Shown: positions 1-11,850, counted from the first letter of the stretch. The stretch is 64,000 nt of DNA from Flavobacteriaceae bacterium (GCA_029238125.1 JAQWGQ010000002.1:1-64000); one strand, 5' to 3'. Numbers and translations: made by a program. Notes: generated by a model from the sequence alone, not told the origin.

Positions 1-18
1 ACCATCAATTGAAATACA

Positions 19-708
19 ATGGCAAAAATTTCCAAAAAAAGAAAAGAGGCACTATCAAAGATTGATCGTGCGAGCTTGTATTCCTTGGCAGATGCTGCAT
101 CGTTGGTTAAAGAGATAACAACCACCAAGTTTGATGCATCGGTCGACATGGCTGTTCGTTTGGGTGTAGACCCTCGAAAAGCCGACCAAATGGTACGTGG
201 TGTAGTTACTCTTCCTCATGGAACAGGTAAAACAGTTTCGGTTTTGGCTTTGGTGACTCCTGACAAGGAGGCCGAAGCAAAAGAAGCTGGTGCCGATTAT
301 GTGGGGCTAGATGAATATTTGCAGAAAATCAAAGATGGATGGACAGACGTTGATGTCATCGTTACCATGCCAAGCGTTATGGGTAAGCTGGGACCGTTAG
401 GTCGTGTGCTAGGCCCTCGTGGTTTAATGCCAAATCCAAAAACGGGAACCGTTACTATGGATGTTGGCAAGGCCGTTAGCGACGTGAAGGGTGGTAAGAT
501 TGATTTTAAAGTCGACAAAACAGGCATCGTGCATGCCTCCATTGGAAAGGTATCTTTTGATGCTGACAAAATCTTGGGAAATGCCAATGAGCTCTTGCAG
601 ACATTGGTCAAACTCAAGCCGTCAAGCGCAAAAGGGGCATACATTAAGAGTGTATCCATGTCGAGTACAATGAGTCCAAACATCCCTGTGGAATTTAAAA
701 ATGTTTAA
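19..708 (+). CDS. rplA: 50S ribosomal protein L1
   Basis: L1 protein of the large subunit stalk, which binds 23S rRNA and acts in release of deacylated tRNA. The 229-residue length is normal for the family, and the L1 signature [14 protein letters not shown] lies at about residues 132-145. It is the first complete gene of the window, 20 bases ahead of rplJ, in the usual rplK-rplA-rplJ-rplL-rpoB-rpoC order; rplK would lie just upstream, outside the window. In other bacteria L1 represses translation of its own mRNA, but the leader for that lies outside. The ATG is chosen because the product starts with the typical lysine-rich [10 protein letters not shown]. Confidence 0.98.
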   Translation: MAKISKKRKEALSKIDRASLYSLADAASLVKEITTTKFDASVDMAVRLGVDPRKADQMVRGVVTLPHGTGKTVSVLALVTPDKEAEAKEAGADYVGLDEYLQKIKDGWTDVDVIVTMPSVMGKLGPLGRVLGPRGLMPNPKTGTVTMDVGKAVSDVKGGKIDFKVDKTGIVHASIGKVSFDADKILGNANELLQTLVKLKPSSAKGAYIKSVSMSSTMSPNIPVEFKNV

Positions 709-728
709 CGGATAGCGAAATCTATATT

Positions 729-1250
729 ATGACGAAACAAGAGAAAGTACAAGCTATCGAAGACCTAACAGCACAGTTGGCAGAAAATCAAAACATCTAT
801 TTAACGGATGTTTCGGAATTGGATGCGCTAACGACTTCAAACTTGCGTCGAGCATGTTTTAAGGCGGGAGTAAAACTGACTGTTGTTAAGAACACATTGT
901 TGGCGAAAGCCATGGAAGCTTCTGATAAAGATTTTGGGGACCTAACAGGTGTCCTGAAAGGAAACACAGCAATGATGTTTTCTGAATTAGGAAACGGACC
1001 TGCAAAGGTGATCAAAGACTTTCGTAAAAAATCGGATCGTCCGATTTTGAAAGGCGCTTATATCGGAGAAGCTGTTTATTTGGGAGACGACCAAATAGAG
1101 GCACTTGTCAACATTAAGTCTAAGGATGAATTGATTGGGGAAATCATTGCCCTACTTCAATCACCTGCAAAGAATGTGGTTTCCGCACTTCAATCAAGTG
1201 GTGGAGCCCTCGCTGGAATTATAAAAACGCTTTCTGAAAAGGAAGCATAA
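729..1250 (+). CDS. rplJ: 50S ribosomal protein L10
   Basis: L10, the base of the ribosomal stalk, anchors L7/L12 dimers and recruits translation factors. The protein has 173 residues, within the family range. The N-terminal rRNA-binding domain includes the conserved VVKNTL segment near residues 52-57, and the Ala/Ser-rich C-terminal helix that binds L7/L12 follows. It sits between rplA and rplL, with 36 bases to rplL. L10 (with L7/L12) is the classical autoregulator of this operon in other bacteria; no leader element was identified here. Confidence 0.98.
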   Translation: MTKQEKVQAIEDLTAQLAENQNIYLTDVSELDALTTSNLRRACFKAGVKLTVVKNTLLAKAMEASDKDFGDLTGVLKGNTAMMFSELGNGPAKVIKDFRKKSDRPILKGAYIGEAVYLGDDQIEALVNIKSKDELIGEIIALLQSPAKNVVSALQSSGGALAGIIKTLSEKEA

Positions 1251-1286
1251 AATTGTTAACATAACTTTATTATAAATACGTTCAAA

Positions 1287-1664
1287 ATGGCAGATTTAAA
1301 AGATTTTGCAGAACAGTTGGTCAACCTCACGGTAAAAGAAGTGAATGAGTTGGCAGAGATTTTAAAAGAAGAGTATGGCATTGAGCCAGCTGCTGCTGCG
1401 GTTGCAGTTGCTGCAGGCCCTGCTGCAGGCGGTGACGCTGGAGGTGAAGAGAAGTCAGAATTTGACGTAATTCTCAAAGCTGCTGGTGGTTCAAAGCTTG
1501 CTGTCGTGAAATTGGTTAAGGAATTGACTGGTCTTGGCTTAAAAGAAGCTAAAGAATTGGTTGATAACGCACCAAGCCCGATTAAAGAGGGCGTAGCCAA
1601 AGACGAAGCAGAAGGCCTAAAATCTTCTTTAGAAGAAGCTGGAGCAGAGGTAGAGTTAAAATAA
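1287..1664 (+). CDS. rplL: 50S ribosomal protein L7/L12
   Basis: Acidic stalk protein, present as dimers on L10, which stimulates GTP hydrolysis by translation factors. It has 125 residues, with an N-terminal dimerisation helix (1-35), an Ala/Gly/Val-rich flexible hinge (about 36-55) and the C-terminal factor-binding domain containing [21 protein letters not shown] hairpin with a T run lies 21 bases after the stop codon, so the ribosomal-protein part may be transcribed at a higher level than rpoBC, as in other bacteria. Confidence 0.98.
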   Translation: MADLKDFAEQLVNLTVKEVNELAEILKEEYGIEPAAAAVAVAAGPAAGGDAGGEEKSEFDVILKAAGGSKLAVVKLVKELTGLGLKEAKELVDNAPSPIKEGVAKDEAEGLKSSLEEAGAEVELK

Positions 1665-1684
1665 ACCCTACCCAACAAATATCA

Positions 1685-1725
1685 CTAAGGCCACGGATTT
1701 ATCCGTTGGCCTTAGCGTCGTTTTT
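1685..1725 (+). terminator. rplL-rpoB intergenic hairpin, probable partial terminator (attenuator)
   Basis: CTAAGGCCA (1685-1693) pairs with TGGCCTTAG (1707-1715); an inner CGGA/TCCG pair closes a TTTA loop and one T is bulged. A T5 run follows five bases later (1721-1725). rpoB downstream is on the same strand without another strong promoter, so partial read-through is expected. A second small symmetric stretch, TCGTTTT-T-AAAACGA, follows at 1718-1732. Confidence 0.7.
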
Positions 1726-1778
1726 AAAACGATAGCAGCATTGCTGTATTAATTTTTGCATCAAACACATTTTTGTTC

Positions 1779-4700
1779 ATGTCTACAACATCTGAAAGAC
1801 TCAATTTTTCCTCGGCTATCCAAACGCCTGAATACCCTGATTTCCTGGACATACAAATCAAATCTTTTCAAGACTTTTTTCAACTTGAAACCAAATCAAA
1901 CGAGCGCGACAACGAAGGTCTCTTTAACACCTTTAAAGAGAACTTTCCGATTTCAGACACTCGGAATCAGTTTGTCTTAGAGTTTCTCGACTATTTTGTC
2001 GACCCACCAAGATACTCCATCATTGAGTGTATTGAACGTGGTTTGACCTATAGCGTACCTTTAAAAGCACGCTTGAAATTGTATTGTACAGATCCCGAGC
2101 ATGAGGATTTCGAAACGATCGTACAAGATGTGTTTTTAGGAACCATTCCATACATGACCCCAAGTGGTACTTTTGTGATCAATGGTGCCGAGCGGATTGT
2201 GGTTTCACAACTGCACAGGTCTCCAGGTGTTTTCTTTGCCCAGTCATTCCATGCAAATGGAACGAAACTCTACTCGGCTCGAGTAATTCCATTCAAGGGA
2301 TCATGGATTGAATTTGCAACAGACATCAACAGCGTGATGTATGCATATATCGATCGTAAAAAGAAATTGCCTGTTACGACTCTTTTCCGTGCAATCGGTT
2401 TTGAAAGAGATAAAGACATTTTGGAGATTTTTGATCTTGCTGAAGAAATTAAAGTATCAAAAGCTGGTTTGAAAAAGGTATTGGGCAGAAAGTTAGCTGC
2501 TCGCGTTCTCAACACTTGGTTTGAGGATTTTGTAGATGAAGATACTGGTGAGGTTGTTTCGATTGAAAGAAATGAGATTGTTTTAGATCGAGACACAGTT
2601 CTTGAAAAAGAACATATCGATCAAATCGTGGAAGCAAATGCCAAAACAGTTTTGCTACACAAAGAAGACCTTGCATCAGCAGACTATGCAATTATCCACA
2701 ATACCCTTCAAAAAGATCCAACCAACTCTGAAAAAGAAGCAGTCGAGCACATTTACCGCCAGCTGCGTAATGCTGAACCACCTGATGAGGAAACCGCACG
2801 AGGGATTATCGATAAACTATTCTTCTCTGACCAAAGGTATAACCTAGGAGAAGTTGGACGTTATCGAATGAATAAAAAACTAGGTCTTGATATTGAAATG
2901 GACAAACAAGTTTTGACCAAAGATGATATCATCACCATCATTAAGTATTTGATTGAGTTGATCAACTCCAAGTCGGAAATTGATGATATTGACCACTTGT
3001 CAAACCGTCGTGTTCGTACAGTTGGTGAGCAGCTTTCTTCTCAGTTTGGAGTCGGTCTTTCAAGAATGGCACGTACCATCCGTGAACGAATGAATGTTCG
3101 TGACAACGAGGTGTTTACTCCGATTGACTTGATTAATGCGAAGACTTTATCTTCTGTTATCAACTCTTTCTTTGGAACCAATCAACTCTCTCAGTTTATG
3201 GATCAAACCAATCCACTTGCTGAGATTACGCACAAACGACGACTTTCTGCTTTAGGCCCTGGTGGTCTCTCAAGAGAAAGAGCAGGGTTCGAGGTCCGCG
3301 ATGTTCACTACACACATTATGGTCGTATGTGTCCAATCGAAACGCCAGAAGGACCAAATATTGGTTTGATTTCCTCTTTAAGTGTATTTGCGAAATTGAA
3401 TAACCTTGGGTTTATCGAGACGCCATATCGCAAAGTCAACGATGGGGTTGTCGATTTCAGTGAAATGCAATATCTCACCGCTGAGGAAGAGGAAGAAAAG
3501 CTATTTGCACAGGCACACGTGCCTAAAGATAAAGATGGAAAAATCAATGTGGATAAGTTGATCGCACGTTCCGAAGCAGACTATCCGGTCGTTGAGCCAT
3601 CGCAAGTCGATTATATGGATGTTGCGCCAAATCAGATTGCATCGATTTCTGCATCGCTAATTCCATTTTTGGAGCATGATGATGCGAATCGTGCATTGAT
3701 GGGTTCAAACATGATGCGTCAGGCAGTGCCACTACTACGCCCAGAAGTTCCTATCGTAGGAACAGGTCTAGAGCGTCAGGTCGCCAAAGATTCCAGAGTT
3801 TTGATCAATGCTGAAGCAGGCGGTGTGGTAACATACGTTGATGCCAACGTCATCAAAATCAAGTACAATTCTACAGACGAAGATCGTTTGATCAGTTTTG
3901 AGTCTGACGAAAAGGAATATCCTTTGGTGAAGTTTAGAAAAACCAACCAAGGTTCTACCATCAACCTCAAGCCAATTGTCCAAGTTGGAGACCGTGTTGA
4001 AAAAGGTCAGGTTCTTTGTGAGGGCTATGCCACACAAAATGGCGAGCTTGCACTTGGTCGCAATATGAAAGTCGCTTTTATGCCTTGGAAGGGGTATAAC
4101 TTTGAGGACGCAATTGTGATTTCTGAAAAAGTGGTTCGGGATGATATCTTTACATCGATTCACATTGACGAATATTCTTTGGAAGTTCGCGATACCAAAC
4201 TCGGTAAAGAGGAGTTGACCAACGATATTCCAAACGTCAGTGAAGAAGCCACCAAGGATTTGGACGAGAACGGTATGATTCGTGTCGGGGCTGAGGTAAA
4301 CGCAGGTGATATTCTGATTGGAAAAATCACACCAAAAGGAGAATCGGATCCGACACCTGAGGAAAAGCTATTACGCGCCATTTTTGGAGATAAAGCAGGC
4401 GATGTGAAAGATGCATCTTTGAAAGCACCACCATCACTGAATGGTGTGGTTATCGATAAAAAGCTCTTTACCCGTATTGTCAAGGACAAGAGACGCCGAA
4501 CACAAGACAAACAAGAATTGCTTGAGCTCGAGGATGAGTTTGAAATGAGGTTTAAAGAGTTGAAATCACTTCTTGTTGAGAAGTTATTCTCACTTCTTAA
4601 TGGTAAAACTTGTCAAGGTGTTTTCAATGACCTTGGTGAGGAAGTCTTACCAAAGGGGAAGAAGTTTACTTTGAAAATGTTAAACGCAGTTGATGATTAC

Positions 4701-5585
4701 GCTCACTTGGCTAGCGGCACGTGGACTGTAGACAATCATGTCGATGGTCTGGTCAATAATTTGATGCACAATTACAAAATCAAAGAAAACGATTTACAAG
4801 GTGCACTACGACGAGATAAGTTTACCATTTCGGTTGGAGATGAACTTCCAGCAGGGATTTTAAAGCTCGCCAAGGTTTATATCGCCAAGAAGCGTAAGCT
4901 AAAAGTAGGAGATAAGATGGCTGGGCGTCACGGTAACAAAGGGATTGTTGCGCGAATCGTACGTCAGGAAGACATGCCATTCTTAGAAGACGGAACGCCA
5001 GTTGATATCGTACTGAACCCACTTGGAGTACCCTCCCGAATGAATATTGGTCAGATTTATGAAACCGTTTTAGGTTGGGCGGGGCAAAAGCTAGGCAAAA
5101 ACTTTGCGACACCAATTTTTGATGGCGCATCAAGTGACCAAGTAGATGAAATCTCTAAGGAAGCTGGTATTCCTCAGTTTGGCCACACCTATTTATACGA
5201 CGGCGGAACTGGAGAACGCTTTGATCAACCAGCAACTGTTGGTGTGATTTATATGCTCAAACTCGGTCATATGGTGGATGATAAAATGCACTCAAGATCA
5301 ATTGGGCCATATTCATTGATTACACAGCAACCACTTGGTGGTAAAGCTCAGTTCGGTGGACAGCGATTTGGGGAAATGGAAGTTTGGGCACTTGAGGCCT
5401 ACGGTGCTTCTAGTACACTGCAAGAAATACTTACGGTCAAATCAGATGATGTGGTCGGACGTGCCAAAACATACGAAACGATCGTGAAAGGGGAGGCCAT
5501 GCCTAAACCAGGGCTACCAGAATCTTTCAATGTATTGATGCACGAACTCAAGGGTCTTGGACTCGATATACGTTTAGAAGAATAA
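1779..5585 (+). CDS. rpoB: DNA-directed RNA polymerase subunit beta
   Basis: Beta subunit of RNA polymerase, 1268 residues from the ATG at 1779; a TTG two codons earlier is in frame but less likely. The rifampicin-binding cluster 1 lies near residues 466-500. Compared with Escherichia coli it keeps Q513, D516, H526 and S531 equivalents and has Thr for N518 and Ala for S522. The conserved [12 protein letters not shown] segment near residue 1045 contributes to the active centre. The C-terminus ends in the usual region that contacts beta prime. rpoC follows after 20 bases, so both are co-transcribed. No truncation or frameshift was seen. Confidence 0.98.
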   Translation: MSTTSERLNFSSAIQTPEYPDFLDIQIKSFQDFFQLETKSNERDNEGLFNTFKENFPISDTRNQFVLEFLDYFVDPPRYSIIECIERGLTYSVPLKARLKLYCTDPEHEDFETIVQDVFLGTIPYMTPSGTFVINGAERIVVSQLHRSPGVFFAQSFHANGTKLYSARVIPFKGSWIEFATDINSVMYAYIDRKKKLPVTTLFRAIGFERDKDILEIFDLAEEIKVSKAGLKKVLGRKLAARVLNTWFEDFVDEDTGEVVSIERNEIVLDRDTVLEKEHIDQIVEANAKTVLLHKEDLASADYAIIHNTLQKDPTNSEKEAVEHIYRQLRNAEPPDEETARGIIDKLFFSDQRYNLGEVGRYRMNKKLGLDIEMDKQVLTKDDIITIIKYLIELINSKSEIDDIDHLSNRRVRTVGEQLSSQFGVGLSRMARTIRERMNVRDNEVFTPIDLINAKTLSSVINSFFGTNQLSQFMDQTNPLAEITHKRRLSALGPGGLSRERAGFEVRDVHYTHYGRMCPIETPEGPNIGLISSLSVFAKLNNLGFIETPYRKVNDGVVDFSEMQYLTAEEEEEKLFAQAHVPKDKDGKINVDKLIARSEADYPVVEPSQVDYMDVAPNQIASISASLIPFLEHDDANRALMGSNMMRQAVPLLRPEVPIVGTGLERQVAKDSRVLINAEAGGVVTYVDANVIKIKYNSTDEDRLISFESDEKEYPLVKFRKTNQGSTINLKPIVQVGDRVEKGQVLCEGYATQNGELALGRNMKVAFMPWKGYNFEDAIVISEKVVRDDIFTSIHIDEYSLEVRDTKLGKEELTNDIPNVSEEATKDLDENGMIRVGAEVNAGDILIGKITPKGESDPTPEEKLLRAIFGDKAGDVKDASLKAPPSLNGVVIDKKLFTRIVKDKRRRTQDKQELLELEDEFEMRFKELKSLLVEKLFSLLNGKTCQGVFNDLGEEVLPKGKKFTLKMLNAVDDYAHLASGTWTVDNHVDGLVNNLMHNYKIKENDLQGALRRDKFTISVGDELPAGILKLAKVYIAKKRKLKVGDKMAGRHGNKGIVARIVRQEDMPFLEDGTPVDIVLNPLGVPSRMNIGQIYETVLGWAGQKLGKNFATPIFDGASSDQVDEISKEAGIPQFGHTYLYDGGTGERFDQPATVGVIYMLKLGHMVDDKMHSRSIGPYSLITQQPLGGKAQFGGQRFGEMEVWALEAYGASSTLQEILTVKSDDVVGRAKTYETIVKGEAMPKPGLPESFNVLMHELKGLGLDIRLEE

Positions 5586-5605
5586 TTAAATCCGTTTAGA
5601 AAACA

Positions 5606-8600
5606 ATGGCAAGATTTAACGACAATCAGCAACCCATCAGTTTTAACAAAATTTCTATTGGTCTTTCATCACCAGAAACGATTCTTGCAGAATCACGCGG
5701 TGAGGTTTTAAAGCCCGAAACGATTAATTATCGTACACACAAGCCCGAGCGAGACGGTCTGTTTTGTGAGCGTATTTTTGGTCCTGTTAAGGATTTTGAA
5801 TGTGCTTGTGGAAAGTATAAGCGAATTCGTTACAAAGGGATTGTTTGTGACCGTTGTGGTGTAGAGGTTACCGAGAAAAAAGTTCGAAGAGATCGTGTTG
5901 GTCATATTAGTCTAATCGTTCCTGTTGCGCACATTTGGTATTTCCGTTCACTTCCCAATAAGCTTGGTTATCTACTTGGTCTTCCGTCGAAAAAACTCGA
6001 CATGATCATTTATTATGAGCGATATGTCGTCATTCAGCCAGGAGGAGCGACCAATGAAGAAGGGGAGCCAGTCCAAAAAATGGACTTCCTGACAGAAGAG
6101 GAGTATCTCAATATTCTTGAAAAGCTCCCAACAGAAAATCAATATCTTGAGGACTCAGACCCTGAGAAGTTTATCGCCAAGATGGGTGCAGAGTGCCTTA
6201 TTGAATTGTTGAGTCGAATTGACTTGGACGGATTGTCCTACGAGTTGCGTGACAAAGCCAACAATGAAACATCCAAACAAAGAAAAACAGAGGCCTTAAA
6301 ACGTCTTCAAGTTGTCGAATCCCTCCGGGAAGCCAATAAGAACCGCGAAAATCGACCAGAGTGGATGATTATGAAGACCATTCCTGTCATTCCACCAGAG
6401 CTTCGTCCTTTGGTGCCGCTTGATGGTGGTCGTTTCGCCACGTCTGACTTAAACGATCTATATCGAAGAGTCATTATCCGAAACAATCGTCTTAAGCGTT
6501 TGGTCGAGATCAAAGCGCCTGAGGTGATTTTACGAAACGAAAAACGAATGCTGCAAGAGTCTGTGGACTCATTGTTTGACAACACAAGAAAGTCATCTGC
6601 TGTAAAATCAGATGCAAACCGTCCGCTAAAATCTCTTTCGGATTCTCTGAAAGGAAAACAGGGGCGTTTTCGCCAAAACTTACTCGGTAAGCGTGTTGAC
6701 TACTCAGCACGATCTGTAATCGTTGTTGGTCCTGAATTGAAACTCTTCGAGTGTGGGTTGCCTAAAAATATGGCTGCAGAACTCTATAAGCCTTTTGTAA
6801 TTCGAAAACTCATTGAAAGAGGTATCGTCAAAACGGTTAAATCTGCCAAAAAGATTATCGATAAGCGTGAGCCTGTTGTTTGGGATATTTTAGAGAATGT
6901 TATCAAAGGGCACCCCGTTTTATTAAACCGTGCTCCCACACTTCACCGTTTGGGAATCCAAGCATTCCAGCCAAAACTGATCGAAGGAAAAGCGATTCAG
7001 TTACACCCCTTGGCAAGTACGGCATTTAATGCTGACTTTGATGGAGACCAAATGGCCGTTCACTTGCCATTGGGGCCTGAAGCCATTTTAGAGTCTCAGT
7101 TATTGATGCTTGCATCTCACAATATTTTGAATCCAGCTAACGGTTCGCCAATCACGGTACCTTCTCAAGACATGGTTTTGGGTCTGTATTATATGACCAA
7201 AGCTAGAAAGTCAACCAAAGAGCACCCAGTCAAGGGCGAAGGTCTCACTTTCTACAGTGCTGAAGAAGTCAATATTGCTTTCAATGAAAAGATTGTTGAT
7301 CTAAACGCAATCATCAAGGTCCGAGCAAAAGATTTTAATGAGAATGGCGAATTGACAAATCAATTGATTGAAACCACTGTTGGTCGTGTTTTGTTCAACC
7401 AAGTTGTTCCTGAAAAAGCAGGATTTATCAATGAAGTTCTCACAAAGAAATCACTTCGTGATATCATCGGAGATATTTTGAAAGTGACTTCTGTACCAGA
7501 AACCGCTGCGTTTTTGGATGAGATCAAAGAAATGGGTTATTCCTTTGCTTTTAAAGGAGGACTTTCCTTTAGCTTAGGAGATATTATTATTCCTGCTGAT
7601 AAACAAAAATTAATTGACCAGGCCAATGGTCAGGTGGATGGTATAATTACCAATTACAACATGGGTCTCATTACAAATAATGAGCGATATAATCAGGTGA
7701 TTGATGTATGGACATCTGCCAATGCAACGCTTACCGAACTGGCGATGAAGCGAATCAGTGAAGACCAACAGGGCTTCAACTCGGTATTCATGATGCTTGA
7801 TTCTGGTGCGCGAGGTTCTAAAGAGCAAATTCGTCAGTTGACAGGTATGCGTGGTTTGATGGCCAAGCCAAAGAAATCAACTGCTGGAGGTGGTGAGATT
7901 ATTGAAAATCCAATTCTATCCAACTTTAAAGAAGGGCTTTCGATTTTAGAGTACTTTATATCTACGCACGGAGCACGTAAAGGACTTGCAGATACGGCAC
8001 TGAAAACAGCAGATGCTGGTTATCTTACGCGTCGCCTACACGACGTTGCACAAGATGTGATTGTCAATACCGAAGATTGTGGTACCCTTCGCGGAATTAC
8101 CGTGGAGGCATTAAAGAAAAACGAAGAAGTCGTTGAAAAGCTTGGTGACCGTGCGATTGGTCGAGTGGCTTTATTTGATGTGATCAATCCGAAAGATGGC
8201 AAGGTAATTGTCGAAGCTGGTCAAGAGATTTTGGATCAACATGTGAAGATTATTGAGAAATCTCCAATCGACAAGATTGAAGTTCGTTCTCCATTGACAT
8301 GTGAAGCCAAAAAAGGAATTTGCGCCAAGTGCTATGGAAGAAACCTAGCCAACGGTAAAATGGTTCAAATTGGAGAGTCTGTCGGTGTGATTGCCGCACA
8401 ATCCATTGGAGAGCCAGGAACACAGCTAACACTTCGTACCTTCCACGTAGGAGGTATTGCAGGAAACATTTCAGAGGAAAACAAACTCATTGCCAAATTT
8501 GATGGTACGGTTGAGCTTGAAGACCTTAAAGTGGTACCTGGAAAAGATACTGATGGGAATGACGCTCAGGTGGTGATTTCCCGTACAACCGAATATAAAT

Positions 8601-9913
8601 TGGTTGATAGTAAAACGGGTATTACCTTGAGTAATAAAATCATTCCTTATGGTTCATTTATCTCCGTTAAAAACGGTCAGAAAATCAAAAAGGGTGATGA
8701 GATTTGTCGTTGGGATCCCTACAATGGGGTAATTGTTTCCGAATTTGCTGGTAAAATTGGATACGAAAACATCCAACAGGGTGTTACCTTCCAAGTTGAA
8801 ATTGATGAGCAAACTGGTTTCCAAGAGAAAGTAATCACAGAAACTAGAGATAAGAAGCTAATTCCTACTTTATTGATTCAAGATAAAAAAGGAAATACAT
8901 TGCAGTCCTATAACTTGCCTGTTGGGGCACACATCATGGTTGATGATGGCGAGGCGATTGAAGGCGGTAAAATTCTTGTGAAAATCCCACGTAAGTCTGC
9001 CAAGTCTGGTGATATTACGGGTGGTCTTCCAAGAGTCACTGAGTTATTTGAAGCTCGTAACCCATCAAATCCTGCCGTTGTGTCAGAAATTGATGGAGTC
9101 GTTACTTTTGGAAAAATCAAACGTGGTAACCGCGAAATCGTCGTGGAATCTAAAACTGGCGAAATCAAGAAGTACTTGGTCAAGCTTTCCAATCAGATTT
9201 TGGTTCAGGAAAATGACTTTGTCAAAGCTGGTATGCCAATTTCTGACGGTGCGATTACACCAAATGATATTCTCAACATCAAAGGCCCATCTGCAGTACA
9301 GCAGTACCTCGTAAATGAAGTACAAGAAGTATATCGACTGCAAGGGGTAAAAATCAATGACAAGCACTTTGAGGTTGTCGTGCGTCAAATGATGCGTAAA
9401 GTACGAATTGAGGACTCTGGAGATACTACTTTCCTCGAAAATCAGCTCGTACATAAATACGATTTCATAACGGAAAACGATCAGCTGTTTGGTTGTAAGG
9501 TCGTGATTGAGGTCGGGGATTCTGAAAACTTGAAAGCCGGTCAAATCGTTACTGCTCGTCAGTTGCGCGATGAAAATTCTTTGTTGCGTCGTGATGACAA
9601 GGCCCTTGTTGAAGCGCGTGACGCGGTAAACGCAACGGCTACGCCTATTCTTCAAGGAATTACCCGTGCATCTCTTCAGACCAAGTCATTTATTTCTGCG
9701 GCATCATTCCAGGAAACGACAAAAGTATTGAACGAAGCAGCAGTAAGTGGTAAAATCGATACGCTTGAGGGCTTGAAGGAGAACGTAATCGTTGGACATA
9801 AAATCCCAGCGGGTACAGGAAACCGAGCGTTTAATGATATCATCGTTGGTTACACGGACGAATATGAGGAGCTATTAGCCAAAAAGGAGTTTAATTTGAG
9901 TGGAAATGAGTGA
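5606..9913 (+). CDS. rpoC: DNA-directed RNA polymerase subunit beta'
   Basis: Beta prime subunit, 1435 residues, which carries the catalytic magnesium site. The N-terminal zinc ribbon uses Cys66, 68, 81 and 84. The absolutely conserved [12 protein letters not shown] is at residues 475-486, its three Asp residues binding Mg2+. The second zinc site is formed by Cys825, 899, 906 and 909. Length and domain order are those of Bacteroidetes RpoC, with the extra beta-rich insert after the second zinc site (about residues 940-1130). The stop codon overlaps the start of the next small gene, indicating coupling. Confidence 0.98.
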   Translation: MARFNDNQQPISFNKISIGLSSPETILAESRGEVLKPETINYRTHKPERDGLFCERIFGPVKDFECACGKYKRIRYKGIVCDRCGVEVTEKKVRRDRVGHISLIVPVAHIWYFRSLPNKLGYLLGLPSKKLDMIIYYERYVVIQPGGATNEEGEPVQKMDFLTEEEYLNILEKLPTENQYLEDSDPEKFIAKMGAECLIELLSRIDLDGLSYELRDKANNETSKQRKTEALKRLQVVESLREANKNRENRPEWMIMKTIPVIPPELRPLVPLDGGRFATSDLNDLYRRVIIRNNRLKRLVEIKAPEVILRNEKRMLQESVDSLFDNTRKSSAVKSDANRPLKSLSDSLKGKQGRFRQNLLGKRVDYSARSVIVVGPELKLFECGLPKNMAAELYKPFVIRKLIERGIVKTVKSAKKIIDKREPVVWDILENVIKGHPVLLNRAPTLHRLGIQAFQPKLIEGKAIQLHPLASTAFNADFDGDQMAVHLPLGPEAILESQLLMLASHNILNPANGSPITVPSQDMVLGLYYMTKARKSTKEHPVKGEGLTFYSAEEVNIAFNEKIVDLNAIIKVRAKDFNENGELTNQLIETTVGRVLFNQVVPEKAGFINEVLTKKSLRDIIGDILKVTSVPETAAFLDEIKEMGYSFAFKGGLSFSLGDIIIPADKQKLIDQANGQVDGIITNYNMGLITNNERYNQVIDVWTSANATLTELAMKRISEDQQGFNSVFMMLDSGARGSKEQIRQLTGMRGLMAKPKKSTAGGGEIIENPILSNFKEGLSILEYFISTHGARKGLADTALKTADAGYLTRRLHDVAQDVIVNTEDCGTLRGITVEALKKNEEVVEKLGDRAIGRVALFDVINPKDGKVIVEAGQEILDQHVKIIEKSPIDKIEVRSPLTCEAKKGICAKCYGRNLANGKMVQIGESVGVIAAQSIGEPGTQLTLRTFHVGGIAGNISEENKLIAKFDGTVELEDLKVVPGKDTDGNDAQVVISRTTEYKLVDSKTGITLSNKIIPYGSFISVKNGQKIKKGDEICRWDPYNGVIVSEFAGKIGYENIQQGVTFQVEIDEQTGFQEKVITETRDKKLIPTLLIQDKKGNTLQSYNLPVGAHIMVDDGEAIEGGKILVKIPRKSAKSGDITGGLPRVTELFEARNPSNPAVVSEIDGVVTFGKIKRGNREIVVESKTGEIKKYLVKLSNQILVQENDFVKAGMPISDGAITPNDILNIKGPSAVQQYLVNEVQEVYRLQGVKINDKHFEVVVRQMMRKVRIEDSGDTTFLENQLVHKYDFITENDQLFGCKVVIEVGDSENLKAGQIVTARQLRDENSLLRRDDKALVEARDAVNATATPILQGITRASLQTKSFISAASFQETTKVLNEAAVSGKIDTLEGLKENVIVGHKIPAGTGNRAFNDIIVGYTDEYEELLAKKEFNLSGNE

Positions 9914-10214
9914 TTCTAAGAAGAAAAAGGAAATCAACATTGAGCTTGATCAGGAAACCGCACAGGGGACCTATTCAAACTTAGCAATCATCAATCATTC
10001 TGTATCGGAGTTTGTCGTTGACTTTATTAACATCATGCCCGGTTCTCCAAAGGCCAAGGTGCGTTCACGAATTATCCTGACGCCACAACACACCAAGCGT
10101 TTTGTAGAAGCGCTGAACGACAATGTACAGCGTTTTGAAAATGCACATGGTGAGATCAAGGATTATGAGCAACCACCAATTCCGCTCAATTTTGGACCAC
10201 CTGGTGAGGCGTAA
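9906..10214 (+). CDS. DUF3467 family protein behind rpoC
   Basis: Small charged protein of 102 residues from ATG 9906, overlapping the rpoC stop by 8 bases. A GTG at 9900 is an alternative start and has an AGGAG ten bases upstream. It begins with a Lys/Ser/Asp-rich stretch and then has the DUF3467 core ([19 protein letters not shown], then R-x-I-L-T-P-x-H-x-K-R-F). From memory, this family is widely found next to rpoC in Bacteroidetes; its function is unknown, and the fixed place suggests a role with RNA polymerase (inference). A terminator follows directly. Confidence 0.85.
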   Translation: MSDSKKKKEINIELDQETAQGTYSNLAIINHSVSEFVVDFINIMPGSPKAKVRSRIILTPQHTKRFVEALNDNVQRFENAHGEIKDYEQPPIPLNFGPPGEA

Positions 10215-10222
10215 ATCATTAT

Positions 10223-10252
10223 AAAACCCTGCTTGTTTGAGTGGGGTTTTTT
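10223..10252. terminator. terminator between the rpo operon and prfC
   Basis: AAAACCC (10223-10229) pairs with GGGTTTT (10244-10250) across a 14-base loop and is followed by more T on the plus strand and framed by A on the other. It lies between two convergent genes (DUF3467 plus, prfC minus) and could serve both. The stem is short, so strength is uncertain. Confidence 0.6.
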
Positions 10253-11837
10253 AATACTCCGAAGTTGCGTGAAATCGTAAAGCCGGGTATTTATCCTTTG
10301 TCATTTGAAGAGAAAAAGCGGAGTCAGCTAAAAATACTTGTTGCCCCTGCTTGTCTTTGGCCAAAAACTTGGCTTTGACTCGTGTAAAGTCTAAAAATTC
10401 AGGGTGGGATGTTTCAGGAGTTTCTACCCAACAGGCCTTGTGAACATTCAGGTTTTCATAGCTACATTTTGCGCCATATTCATGCTCAAGTCGATATTGG
10501 ATGACTTCGAACTGAAGTGCCCCAACGGTTCCAATCACTTTACGGCCATTGAGGTCGAGGGTAAAAAGTTGCGCAACCCCTTCGTCCATCAATTGGTCAA
10601 TCCCTTTGGAAAGTTGTTTGGCTTTCATCGGATCGGCATTGTTGATATAGCGAAAATGCTCAGGTGAAAAGCTTGGAATCCCCTTAAAGTGTAAGCTTTC
10701 ACCAGTGGTTAGCGTATCTCCAATTTTGAAGTTTCCCGTATCGTGAAGCCCGACAATATCACCTGGATAGGATGTTGCTACAACTTCTTTGCGATCTGCA
10801 AAAAAGGCATTCGGACTGCTAAACTTGAGTTTTTTGTTGTTGCGAACGTGCAAATAGGGTGTATTTCTTACAAAGGTCCCTGAAACAATTTTGACAAACG
10901 CCAGGCGGTCTCTGTGTTTGGGATCCATATTGGCATGGATTTTAAAAACAAAGCCACTAAAATCTTTCTCATCCGGCTTGACCAATCTCTCATCGCTGTT
11001 TTTGGCGAGTGGGGGTGGTGCAATTTCGATAAAGGCATCCAAAAGCTCTTGTATGCCAAAGTTATTTAAGGCAGAACCGAAGAAAACAGGTTGCTGCTCC
11101 CCATTCAAATAGGCCTTGGAGTCGAAGGACGGGTAAACTTCCGTGACCAACTCAATGTCTTCTCTCAACTGACTGGCTGCTTGTTCGCCGATATGATCGG
11201 ACAAACTCGGATCATTGATTTTGTCAAAATCGATACTGTCTGAAATATGGGTTTTGCTGCCCTCGTTAAAAAGACGTAAGCGCTTTTCCCACAAATTGTA
11301 TATACCTTGAAAGTCATAACCCATTCCAATGGGAAAACTCAAGGGAACCACTTGGAAGCCGAGTTTTTGCTCGACCTCGTCCAACAATTCAAAAGCATCT
11401 TTTCCCTCACGATCGAGCTTATTGATAAAGACGAGAATCGGGATGTTTCGCATCCGACATACCTCAACGAGTTTTTCCGTCTGTTCTTCCACCCCTTTGG
11501 CAACATCAATAACAACAATGACACTGTCAACAGCTGTTAGTGTCCGAAACGTATCCTCCGCAAAATCCTTGTGTCCAGGGGTGTCTAGGATATTGATTTT
11601 TTTGTCTTTATAATGAAATGCTAAAACAGAGGTCGCTACAGAAATACCGCGTTGCCGTTCGATCTCCATAAAGTCGCTTGTCGCTGTTTTTTTGATCTTA
11701 TTGGATTTCACAGCACCTGCTTCTTGAATCGCCCCACCAAAGAGTAAGAGTTTTTCGGTCAAGGTTGTTTTTCCTGCATCTGGGTGAGAGATGATCCCAA
11801 AAGTTCGACGGCGTGCAATTTCTGCTTCAAAATTCAT
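10251..11837 (-). CDS. prfC: peptide chain release factor 3
   Basis: GTPase that removes RF1/RF2 from the ribosome after termination, acting in the cytoplasm. It has 528 residues, the normal family length. The G1 loop HPDAGKTT is at residues 18-25, the G3 loop DTPGH and the G4 motif NKLD follow, and the C-terminal RF3 domain ends the protein. It is distinguished from EF-G by length and by the RF3-type N-terminus (EIARRRTFGIISHPD). It is transcribed alone, divergent from idi; TATTTTTG lies immediately ahead of the ATG (see promoter entry). Confidence 0.95.
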   Translation of the reverse strand: MNFEAEIARRRTFGIISHPDAGKTTLTEKLLLFGGAIQEAGAVKSNKIKKTATSDFMEIERQRGISVATSVLAFHYKDKKINILDTPGHKDFAEDTFRTLTAVDSVIVVIDVAKGVEEQTEKLVEVCRMRNIPILVFINKLDREGKDAFELLDEVEQKLGFQVVPLSFPIGMGYDFQGIYNLWEKRLRLFNEGSKTHISDSIDFDKINDPSLSDHIGEQAASQLREDIELVTEVYPSFDSKAYLNGEQQPVFFGSALNNFGIQELLDAFIEIAPPPLAKNSDERLVKPDEKDFSGFVFKIHANMDPKHRDRLAFVKIVSGTFVRNTPYLHVRNNKKLKFSSPNAFFADRKEVVATSYPGDIVGLHDTGNFKIGDTLTTGESLHFKGIPSFSPEHFRYINNADPMKAKQLSKGIDQLMDEGVAQLFTLDLNGRKVIGTVGALQFEVIQYRLEHEYGAKCSYENLNVHKACWVETPETSHPEFLDFTRVKAKFLAKDKQGQQVFLADSAFSLQMTKDKYPALRFHATSEY

Positions 11838-11842
11838 GATGA

Positions 11843-11850
11843 CAAAAATA
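11843..11850 (-). promoter_or_regulatory. TAnnTTTG element in front of prfC
   Basis: The minus strand reads TATTTTTG, with only five bases between its final G and the prfC ATG. It matches the Bacteroidetes -7 consensus, but no TTG was found about 20 bases upstream. If used, the transcript would start at or next to the start codon. Confidence 0.35.

Noticed and set aside
1256-1678. Minus-strand open frame over rplL
   Set aside because: It is the reverse shadow of the strongly conserved L7/L12 gene; Ala/Ser-rich composition comes from the opposite strand.
9083-9655. 190-codon minus-strand open frame inside rpoC
   Set aside because: It lies fully within conserved rpoC sequence and shows no domain or signal of its own.
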